The translations under genes were made by a program, and so were the position numbers. A stretch of DNA of 64,000 nucleotides from positions 88,329-152,328 of the forward strand of contig NZ_FWXR01000008.1 in NCBI RefSeq assembly GCF_900176465.1. Direction: 5' to 3'. This stretch comes from Fulvimarina manganoxydans. GTDB lineage: Bacteria; Pseudomonadota; Alphaproteobacteria; Rhizobiales; Rhizobiaceae. This document shows positions 57,564 through 64,000 of this stretch, piece after piece. Every line of letters starts with the position of its first letter. Position 1 is the first letter of the stretch. A model generated the notes under the pieces. That model was not told the DNA's origin. It ran no database searches and saw nothing but the letters and a program-made list of their open reading frames with translations.

Positions 57564-60106
57564 GCGAGACCACCAGGCAGGGCGCGAGCGATCGCGACCA
57601 AGAGGACGAGGCGGTCCGCCGCGCGCAGGAAGAACGGCTAAGGAAGGTCTGGGCGGCGCCGAAGGGCTGGCGCTACTGGTCGGCGGTCAACAACACCGAA
57701 GTCGGCGTCTGGTACACCGCATTGTCCTTCGCCTTCATGCTGTTCGCTGGCGTGCTGGCGCTCATCATGCGGGCGCAGCTGGCGGTACCCGAGAACAACC
57801 TCGTCACGCCCGACTTTTACAACCAGGCGTTTACGCTACACGGCACGGCGATGATGTTCCTCTTCGCGGTGCCGATCTTCGAGGCGGTGGCGATCATCCT
57901 GCTACCGCAGCTGCTCGGCGCGCGCGACCTGCCATTTCCGCGGCTCTCGGCGTTCGGATTCTGGTGCTTCCTGATCGGGGGCGTCTTCGTCTGCGGCTCG
58001 ATCTTCTTCGGCGCCGCGCCGACCGGCGGCTGGTTCATGTATCCGCCGCTGACCACCGAGGAGCGGTTCACGCCCGGCTACGGAGCGGACATCTGGCTGC
58101 TCGGCCTCTCCTTCATCGAGGTCGCCTCGATCGCCGCGGCGATCGAGCTCATCGTCGGCACGCTGAAGTGCCGCCCGCCGGGGATGCGGCTCAACCTGAT
58201 GCCGCTCTATGCCTGGTACGTGCTGGTCGTCGCCGGGATGATCCTCTTCGCCTTCCCGCCGCTGATCGCCGGCGACATCCTGTTCGAGCTGGAGCGGTTG
58301 TTCGACTGGCCGTTCTTCGATCCGACGCGCGGCGGCGACCCGGTGCTCTGGCAGCACCTGTTCTGGATCTTCGGCCATCCGGAAGTCTATATCGTCTTCC
58401 TGCCGGCGATCGCGCTTCTGGCGATGATCATCCCGACCTTCGCGCAGCGCCCGATCCTCGGCTATTCCTGGATCGTTCTGGCGGCGGTCGGCACCGGCTT
58501 CATCTCCTTCGGTCTCTGGGTCCACCATATGTACACGACCGGGCTGCCGGCGATCTCGCTCGGCTTCTTCTCGGCCGCCTCCGAGGCGGTCGCGATCCCG
58601 ACCGGCGTGCAGATCTTCGTGTTCCTGGCGACGCTCATGACCGGGCGCGTCATCTATTCCGTGCCCATGCTCTTCGTTTCCGGCTTTCTCGCCATCTTCG
58701 TCATTGGCGGGCTGACCGGCGTCATGGTCGCGATCGCCCCCTTCGACTGGCAGGCCCACGACACCTATTTCGTGGTTGCCCATCTCCATTACGTGCTGAT
58801 CGGAGGCATGCTCTTCCCGGTGGTCGCGGGAGTATTCTACTATTGGCCGATGATCAGCGGCCGCAAACTGTCCGACCGGCTCGGCAGACTGGCCTTCTGG
58901 CTGATGTTCGTCGGCTTCAACGTCGCCTTTTTCCCGATGCACTTCTCTGGCCTCGCCGGCATGCCGCGGCGCGTGTGGACCTATCCGGAGGCGCTCGGGC
59001 TGGAACTGCCGAATCTCGTTTCCACCATTGGCGCCTTCGTCTTCGCGGCCGGCATCCTCACCATCGTCTATGACGTCCTGCGCCCGCGCGGGAGCGAGCC
59101 CTACGCCAAGCGCAATCCGTGGAACGCGGGAACGCTGGAATGGCTCGCCGAGATGCCCGGCGAGAACTGGGGCGTGCGCTCGGTGCCGGTCATCACCTCG
59201 CGCTATCCGATCTGGCAGCAGCCGAACTTCATCGACGACGTCGACAAGGGGCGCTTCTACCTGCCGGATGCCGAGGAGATGAAGCGCGAGACGATCGTCT
59301 CCTCCGTCCTCGACGGCGAGCCCGAGCAGTGCCTGCGCGTGCCGGGCCCGAGCTTCATGCCGATGATCTCGGCGTTCCTGACCGGCGCGGTCTTCATCCT
59401 GGCGACCTTCCACTACTGGTATGCCACCATCGCCTTCATGGCGCTCGCCACCGTCTCGATCATGATCTGGCTCTGGCGCGGCACCGCCATCATTCCCGAG
59501 AAGCCGGAAAAGGACGTCGGGCGCGGACTGAAGCTGCCGCTCTATACCTCGGGCCCCATATCCGTCGGCTGGTGGGCGATGTTCATCACCATGACGGGCG
59601 ACGTCACTGCGTTCATCGGCCTGATCTTCGGCTACTACTATTTCTTCACGATCCATGAGGACTTTCCGCCGCCCTCTGGCGCGGGTCCCGGCGTGGTCTG
59701 GCCAATGGTCTCGCTTGGCCTCTTCCTTGCCGCCTGGGGCGCGGCATGGCTCGCGCTCGAGCGCAACCGGGCGAGACGGATCGGAGCCGCCCGGGTGCTG
59801 ATGGGTGCGGGTGCGGGCGCTGCGCTCAGCGCCGCGGCCGTGCTCCTTTGGGGGCCATTCGCCACCGGCCTCGATCCGGCGAGCCACGTCTATCCCGCGA
59901 CGGTCTGGGTTCTGGCGATCTGGACCGCGGCGCACGGCGCAGTCGGCGCTCTGATGCTGCTCTACTGCCTGGCGCGGTCGCTGGCGGGCAGGTTCACGTC
60001 GGACCACGATATCGATATCGCCAATGTCACGCTCTACTGGCACTTCATGGCGGGAACGGCGTTGGTCACTGTCGCCACGCTCGCGCTCTTTCCTCTGGCG
60101 GCCTGA
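57560..60106 (+). CDS. coxA: Cytochrome c oxidase subunits I and III fused
   Basis: An 848-residue fusion. The subunit I part (about 1-560) has the heme-copper ligands: TLHGTAMMFLF (low-spin heme His), GHPEVYIVFLPA (CuB His, Glu), FGLWVHHMYTTG (two CuB His) and HDTYFVVAHLHYVLIGG (heme a and a3 His). The subunit III part (about 620-848) has YTSGPISVGWWAMFITMTGDVTAFIGLIFGYYYFF and a final amphipathic helix. It reduces oxygen to water with proton pumping. Fusion of I and III is known in caa3-type oxidases. Confidence 0.94.
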   Translation: MSETTRQGASDRDQEDEAVRRAQEERLRKVWAAPKGWRYWSAVNNTEVGVWYTALSFAFMLFAGVLALIMRAQLAVPENNLVTPDFYNQAFTLHGTAMMFLFAVPIFEAVAIILLPQLLGARDLPFPRLSAFGFWCFLIGGVFVCGSIFFGAAPTGGWFMYPPLTTEERFTPGYGADIWLLGLSFIEVASIAAAIELIVGTLKCRPPGMRLNLMPLYAWYVLVVAGMILFAFPPLIAGDILFELERLFDWPFFDPTRGGDPVLWQHLFWIFGHPEVYIVFLPAIALLAMIIPTFAQRPILGYSWIVLAAVGTGFISFGLWVHHMYTTGLPAISLGFFSAASEAVAIPTGVQIFVFLATLMTGRVIYSVPMLFVSGFLAIFVIGGLTGVMVAIAPFDWQAHDTYFVVAHLHYVLIGGMLFPVVAGVFYYWPMISGRKLSDRLGRLAFWLMFVGFNVAFFPMHFSGLAGMPRRVWTYPEALGLELPNLVSTIGAFVFAAGILTIVYDVLRPRGSEPYAKRNPWNAGTLEWLAEMPGENWGVRSVPVITSRYPIWQQPNFIDDVDKGRFYLPDAEEMKRETIVSSVLDGEPEQCLRVPGPSFMPMISAFLTGAVFILATFHYWYATIAFMALATVSIMIWLWRGTAIIPEKPEKDVGRGLKLPLYTSGPISVGWWAMFITMTGDVTAFIGLIFGYYYFFTIHEDFPPPSGAGPGVVWPMVSLGLFLAAWGAAWLALERNRARRIGAARVLMGAGAGAALSAAAVLLWGPFATGLDPASHVYPATVWVLAIWTAAHGAVGALMLLYCLARSLAGRFTSDHDIDIANVTLYWHFMAGTALVTVATLALFPLAA

Positions 60107-60118
60107 GGGGGACGGCCG

Positions 60119-60505
60119 ATGCGGCTATTCGGACTATATGGACGGACTCAGGATACCCTCTGGACCCTGATCGCCGCGCCTGCGATCTGGGGCGTGCACT
60201 TTCTGTTCAGCTATTTCTACGCCGCCTATCGCTGCGCGCCCAATGCGGACATCTTCGCGTCGATCGGCGGCACCCGAATCGTCGTCGGCATCGCCACTGT
60301 GGCGGCGCTGGTTTTGATTGGCCTGGTATTCCGCCGTGCCTGGGTCGAATGGCAGGCAAAGGGCGGTACGGTCCGGCACGACCGCGACACGGCCGAGGAC
60401 CGGGAGCACTTTCTGGAGTTCTCCACAGTGCTCCTCGCCGCGCTCTCCTTCGTGGCGGTCGCTTTCGACGTGATGCCGGTGCTCCTGATAGGGGACTGCC
60501 GATGA
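60119..60505 (+). CDS. Small membrane protein of caa3 oxidase cluster
   Basis: A 128-residue protein with about three helices (DTLWTLIAAPAIWGVHFLFSYFYAAYRC, GGTRIVVGIATVAALVLIGLVF, VLLAALSFVAVAFDVMPVLLIG). It lies between the oxidase and the triheme cytochrome, where caa3 clusters often have an unnamed membrane protein. Likely an assembly or accessory subunit; no specific family is recognised. Confidence 0.7.
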   Translation: MRLFGLYGRTQDTLWTLIAAPAIWGVHFLFSYFYAAYRCAPNADIFASIGGTRIVVGIATVAALVLIGLVFRRAWVEWQAKGGTVRHDRDTAEDREHFLEFSTVLLAALSFVAVAFDVMPVLLIGDCR

Positions 60506-60572
60506 GACAGAGCCGGAGCACCGGCGAGGTTACAGCGCATCGCAGGGCGGCGGCTTACCGCCGGAGAGAGCC

Positions 60573-61868
60573 GTGCGGATAGACTTCGTCCTGACCTGGA
60601 AGAAAGCTCTCGGCCTGCTTCTCCTGGCGGGAGCCGCGGCGCTGGCGGTGAGCTTGTCCGGGCTCGTGTCGATCGCCGCCTCCTCCGGCCACATCGCGCC
60701 CTGGCGCTGGTTCCTCGGCTGGACCCTCGAGAACGCTGTCCGCACGCAGTCGATCGGCGTCGGTCCTCCGGATGATCTCGACCTGTTCGACCCGGCACTG
60801 GTGAAGCGTGGGGCGGGGCATTTCGCGACCGGCTGCGCGGCATGCCACGGCGCTCCCGGCGTGCCGCAATCGCCGGTCGTGCTAGGCATGACGCCCGCCC
60901 CGCCGCGGCTCGAGGAAGCGATCGGCGACTGGAAAGACGACGAGCTGTTCTGGATCGTCAAGCACGGCATCAAGTATTCCGGGATGCCGGCCTGGCCGAC
61001 GCAGGAGCGCGACGACGAGGTCTGGGCGCAGGTGGCGTTCCTGCTCGCGCTGCCGGAAATGACGCCGCAGGCATATGCCGATCTGGCGCTCGGCGGCGGT
61101 TTGGCCGACGACGATACCGAAGCCGGCGGGCAGACAACGGCGGCGCTGAACGGGATCTTCGAGAACGCTCTCTCCGACTGTGCGCGCTGTCATGGGCGTG
61201 ACGGGCTCGGGCAGGGCGAAGGCGCGTTTCCGGACATCGCCGGCCAGTCGGAAGCTTATCTCTACGCAACGCTGCGTGCGTTTTCGCTCGGTGCCCGGCA
61301 GAGCGGCTTCATGCAGCCGCCGGCCAGACGATACGAGCCGGAGGTGCTGCGGCAGCTGGCGCGCTACTTCGCCAGCCAGCCTGCAGCGGGCACGGCCGCG
61401 CCTGGCGCTGGCGACGCGCGGGCCAAGACGGCTGCCGCCCCGCTTGACTCGGCACGAGGGTCAGCACCGACCGCGCGACGCCAGGATGAGGCCGGGCGGT
61501 TGGAAGGAGACGCCGAAGTGGCGACCTTCAGGGTGCCGTCGGCCTCGGCAGCCGGCCCGCCCGCTACGCGGAAGGGTTTGCTGGAGCTTGGCCGACGCAT
61601 CGCGCTCGAAGGCATTCCTTCGCGCAAGATTCCGGCCTGTCAGAGCTGCCACGGCGCGGCCGGACGGGCGAAAAATCCGTTCTATCCCTATCTTGCCGGT
61701 CAGCCCGAGTGGTACCTTTCCGAGCATCTGCAACTCTGGAAGGAGGGCACGCGCGGCGGCACTAAATTCGCGCATGTGATGGACAAGATCGCCGTCCATA
61801 TGACCGAGGAGCAGATCGAGGCGGTGGCGGCCTGGTATTCGGAGCAGTCTGCGAAGGATGATCCGTAG
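60573..61868 (+). CDS. Triheme c-type cytochrome, membrane-anchored
   Basis: A 431-residue protein with one N-terminal helix (ALGLLLLAGAAALAVSLSGLV) and three heme motifs: CAACHGAPG, CARCHGRDG and CQSCHGAAG. Distal Met candidates are IKYSGMPAWP, QSGFMQPP and KFAHVMDKIA. The first domain follows the cytochrome c class I layout, and the last two resemble cytochrome c4-like repeats separated by a low-complexity linker. GTG start at 60573 behind GGAGAG. It likely feeds electrons to the caa3 oxidase. Confidence 0.9.
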   Translation: MRIDFVLTWKKALGLLLLAGAAALAVSLSGLVSIAASSGHIAPWRWFLGWTLENAVRTQSIGVGPPDDLDLFDPALVKRGAGHFATGCAACHGAPGVPQSPVVLGMTPAPPRLEEAIGDWKDDELFWIVKHGIKYSGMPAWPTQERDDEVWAQVAFLLALPEMTPQAYADLALGGGLADDDTEAGGQTTAALNGIFENALSDCARCHGRDGLGQGEGAFPDIAGQSEAYLYATLRAFSLGARQSGFMQPPARRYEPEVLRQLARYFASQPAAGTAAPGAGDARAKTAAAPLDSARGSAPTARRQDEAGRLEGDAEVATFRVPSASAAGPPATRKGLLELGRRIALEGIPSRKIPACQSCHGAAGRAKNPFYPYLAGQPEWYLSEHLQLWKEGTRGGTKFAHVMDKIAVHMTEEQIEAVAAWYSEQSAKDDP

Positions 61869-61970
61869 CATGCCGCGGCCTTTGGATCCCGTTACGTCGA
61901 AGCGTCGTCCTGCCACCCTGTGGCGGGCGGGACGGCCGCCTACCCATCGCCCGATGCAAGGAATTGGACA

Positions 61971-62795
61971 ATGAGTTTGTGGACCGTGCTGCTGCTGTCT
62001 CTCCTGCCGGGGGCGGGGAATTTTGCCGGCGGAATGCTGGCAGAGTTCGGCAAGACGTCCGACCGCCTGCTCAACTGGGCGCTTCACGCCGCGTCCGGCA
62101 TCGTCATCGCCATCGTGGCGGTCGAGCTGCTCCCTGAAGCGCTGAAGGCGCTTGCAGGCTGGTGGATCGCGGCCGCCTTCGCCGCAGGCGGCGTGACATA
62201 CATCCTGGTCGAGATGGGGGTCGAGAAGCTGCAGTCCGGTGGAAAGAACCGGACCAGCATGTGGATGATCTACGTCGCGGTCGCGATCGACCTGACTTCG
62301 GACGGAATGATGCTCGGATCCGGGGCGGCTGTCTCATCGAGTCTCGCGATCGCGCTTGCCGCCGGGCAGGTCCTGGCGGACGTGCCGGAGGGCTATGCGT
62401 CGATCGCGAACTTCCGCGACAAGGACGTGCCACGGCGCAGGCGCATTCTCCTATCTGCATCGTTCATCCTGTTTTGCGTGGGCGCGGCGCTGCTGGCCTA
62501 TTTACTGCTGCGTGGCGCGGGCGAAGGGCCGAAAATGGCTGCGCTCACCTTCGTCGCCGGCCTTCTGACCGTCGCGGCAGTCGAGGACATGCTCGAGGAG
62601 GCGCACGACGCCAAGAGCGACACCCGGACTTCGATTCTCGCCTTCGTCGGCGGCTTCGTGCTGTTCACCTTAGTTTCCGTCGGCTTGGAGACCGTGCTCG
62701 GCGGATCGTCGGGTTCGGGCGACGGCTCCGGCCCGGGCATCGAAAGCGACCTTCAGTCCCTCCAGAAGAACGAGAACGGCCCCGATGCCTCATGA
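61971..62795 (+). CDS. ZIP-family metal transporter
   Basis: A 274-residue protein with about eight helices and the ZIP features HAASGIVIAIVAVELLPEAL (helix with His/Glu ligands), VAIDLTSDGMMLGSG in place of the HxxxD/E helix-4 motif, and LAAGQVLADVPEGYASI. It is likely to carry zinc, or another divalent cation; some ZIP ligand positions differ from the canonical HNxxD form, so specificity is unclear. Its 3' end overlaps the CDF gene by 11 bp. Confidence 0.8.
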   Translation: MSLWTVLLLSLLPGAGNFAGGMLAEFGKTSDRLLNWALHAASGIVIAIVAVELLPEALKALAGWWIAAAFAAGGVTYILVEMGVEKLQSGGKNRTSMWMIYVAVAIDLTSDGMMLGSGAAVSSSLAIALAAGQVLADVPEGYASIANFRDKDVPRRRRILLSASFILFCVGAALLAYLLLRGAGEGPKMAALTFVAGLLTVAAVEDMLEEAHDAKSDTRTSILAFVGGFVLFTLVSVGLETVLGGSSGSGDGSGPGIESDLQSLQKNENGPDAS

Positions 62796-63699
62796 CCACG
62801 GCCACACCCATATCGATCCCGAGTCCGGCGACAAGCGCGTCGCCATCGCGATCTGGGCCAACGGGCTTCTCACAGTCGCCCAGATTGTCGGTGGTATCGT
62901 TGCGGGCAGCCTCGCTCTTGTTGCCGACGCCCTGCACAACTTCTCGGACATGGCGTCGCTGGTCATCGCCTTCGGCGCGCGCAAAATCGCCCGGCGCCCG
63001 GCCGATGCGCGGATGACCTTCGGCTATGGCCGGATCGAGATCGTGGCCGCGCTGATCAACTACACCACACTGATCCTGGTCGGCATCTATCTAATCTACG
63101 AGGGCGTGATGCGGATGATCGATCCGCCTGAGGTTCAGGGTTGGTATGTCGTCATCCTCGGTGGCGTGGCTCTGGTGATCGATACGCTCACGGCGATGTT
63201 GACCTATTCGATGCAGAAGGGCAGCGTGAACATACGCGCGCTTTTCGTGCATAATCTCAGCGACGCGCTGGCCTCGGTCGCTGTGGTCGTCGGCGGCGCG
63301 CTGATCCTGCTTTACGATATTCGCTGGGTCGATCCGGCGATCACGATCGGGATCGCCCTCTATATTCTCTATCTCGCCCTAACCGAGATCGGCGGCACGA
63401 TTCGCACCCTGATGCTTGGCAGTCCGCCGGATATCGACACCGACGCCGTCATCGACGCCGTGGCTGACGTGGACGGCGTGACCGAGGTTCACCACGCACA
63501 TTTCTGGCAGATGGAGGAGCACGAGGCAGCGCTCGACACGCATGTGGTAGTCGATGCAAGCCGCTGGGAGGACCTCGAGAAGATCAAGGACGCGATCAAG
63601 GCGCGCGTGAAGGGCGACTTCGGCATCGAACATTCGACGCTGGAGTTCGAGCGCTCGGATCGCAAGCACGAAGATGCGAAGCGGTACGGGCATGGATGA
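62785..63699 (+). CDS. CDF-family cation efflux protein
   Basis: A 304-residue exporter: His-rich start (HDHGHTHID), six helices with the site A motif DALHNFSD and the second motif FVHNLSDALA, and the C-terminal cytosolic domain with VDGVTEVHHAHFWQMEEHEAALDTHVVV. These are the zinc, cadmium or cobalt binding residues of CDF proteins. The metal is expelled in exchange for protons. Translational coupling to the ZIP gene suggests balanced uptake and efflux. Confidence 0.92.
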   Translation: MPHDHGHTHIDPESGDKRVAIAIWANGLLTVAQIVGGIVAGSLALVADALHNFSDMASLVIAFGARKIARRPADARMTFGYGRIEIVAALINYTTLILVGIYLIYEGVMRMIDPPEVQGWYVVILGGVALVIDTLTAMLTYSMQKGSVNIRALFVHNLSDALASVAVVVGGALILLYDIRWVDPAITIGIALYILYLALTEIGGTIRTLMLGSPPDIDTDAVIDAVADVDGVTEVHHAHFWQMEEHEAALDTHVVVDASRWEDLEKIKDAIKARVKGDFGIEHSTLEFERSDRKHEDAKRYGHG

Positions 63700-63714
63700 C
63701 GCAACGGGAGACAG

Positions 63715-63918
63715 ATGATGTGGAAGGAAGTGAAGATCGAAGGCGACCGCGTGCTCGGACTCGAATGCGCCGGCAAGCTGACCGAAGAGGATTTTCGCGG
63801 GATAGGAACGTGGCTCGATGAGAAACTGGCCGGGCGCGGCAAGCCCGCGCTGGTTCTGTTCTTGGGCCGCTTCGAAGGCTACGAGAATGCTTCCGCGCTC
63901 TGGCATCCTCCGGTATAG
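63715..63918 (+). pseudogene. Truncated SpoIIAA-like (STAS) protein
   Basis: A 67-residue frame: RVLGLECAGKLTEEDFRGIGTWLDEKLAGRGKPALVLFLGRFEGYENASALW, which matches the first half of SpoIIAA-like proteins of about 120 residues. It then leaves the family pattern (HPPV, stop). The sequence after it changes, so a mobile element probably cut the gene close to 63905-63930. Confidence 0.65.
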
Positions 63919-63969
63919 AGTTTCCTGAGACAGAACTTTGGGTTTGAGTGGCTCCGTTGAGGAGGAGCC

Positions 63970-64000
63970 ATGACAGACGAGAAGAGCGCCCGGGCGGGCG
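63970..64000 (+). CDS. Start of a gene cut off by the right edge
   Basis: An ATG at 63970 behind GGAGGAG opens MTDEKSARAG. A small hairpin TGGCTCC/GGAGCCA (63949-63970) overlaps the ribosome-binding site. The product cannot be named; a transposase is one possibility given the truncated gene just before it. Confidence 0.45.
   Translation, partial: MTDEKSARAG

Noticed and set aside
57902..60043. Very long open frame on the strand opposite the oxidase genes
   Set aside because: It is the antisense shadow of the high-GC CoxA-CoxC fusion; the sense product has all heme and copper ligands, the antisense product is low-complexity and charged.
60503..60583. 26-codon frame between the small oxidase membrane protein and the triheme cytochrome
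   Set aside because: It has a 4-bp overlap with the previous stop but is tiny, basic and without any signal or domain; it more likely reflects leader sequence.
1..64000. CRISPR arrays, tRNA and rRNA genes
   Set aside because: No regularly spaced direct repeats, no cloverleaf with a GTTCRANNC arm and no rRNA segments were noticed on reading; a covariance-model scan would be needed to exclude a missed tRNA.

Overview
The window is GC-rich DNA (roughly 60% or more by eye) with alphaproteobacterial gene content, most likely from a Hyphomicrobiales (Rhizobiales) member. Pointers are an Omp25/31-like porin, a fused DedA-PAP2 protein, SorAB-type sulfite oxidation, copper proteins of the CusF, DUF411 and multicopper oxidase kinds, and GTG or TTG starts in tightly overlapping operons. 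Metal-resistance cargo, insertion sequences and a toxin-antitoxin pair suggest a plasmid or a chromosomal island. No rRNA, tRNA or CRISPR array was seen.

Layout. (1) 1-2.9 kb: a decayed sulfite oxidase gene, a small membrane protein, the fluoride exporter crcB behind a recognisable fluoride riboswitch, and malate dehydrogenase. (2) 3.3-10.4 kb: an AcfC-like binding protein, an ECF sigma/anti-sigma pair, a uracil-DNA-glycosylase-like protein, a YeiH exporter, an intact SorA/SorB sulfite dehydrogenase, a cusF stub and a DUF411 copper protein. (3) 10.7-26.7 kb: an envelope-stress island. It holds DedA, BcrC-like phosphatase, porin, cytochrome b561-EptA-DgkA, DedA-PAP2 fusion, two DUF347/COG4705 membrane proteins, PepSY and two small VPG-motif secreted proteins, a class III cyclase, and a phosphatase-response regulator-histidine kinase operon. 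Nine clear copies and one half copy of an imperfect 18-bp dyad (consensus CTATACG-N4-CGTATAG) sit mostly 60-100 bp upstream of these genes, which looks like one local regulon. (4) 27-32.5 kb: a lower-GC insertion with cytochrome c, multicopper oxidase, small membrane proteins, an intact IS630 element and a DUF305 protein.

(5) 32.7-49.4 kb, all on the minus strand: a copper operon (TolC-like lipoprotein, multicopper oxidase, cupredoxin, VPG protein, CusF, L,D-transpeptidase, second multicopper oxidase, cytochrome c, lipoprotein) leads into a complex-I-like membrane module. This module has NuoA, a cysteine-free NuoB/NuoD-like protein with a His-rich tail, and NuoH, J, K, L, M and N. It has no NuoE, F, G or I and no visible Fe-S ligands. 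It is the most unusual assembly in the window. (6) 49.5-56.2 kb: a mosaic of IS21 and IS6 pieces, a Phd/PemK-like pair and hypothetical genes of mobile-element character. (7) 56.3-63.9 kb: a caa3-type oxidase cluster (CoxB with fused cytochrome c, CoxA-CoxC fusion, small membrane protein, triheme cytochrome), then ZIP and CDF metal transporters and a truncated SpoIIAA-like gene that ends near what may be another mobile element at the right edge.

Functions are inferred from translated motifs and context; no database search was possible.
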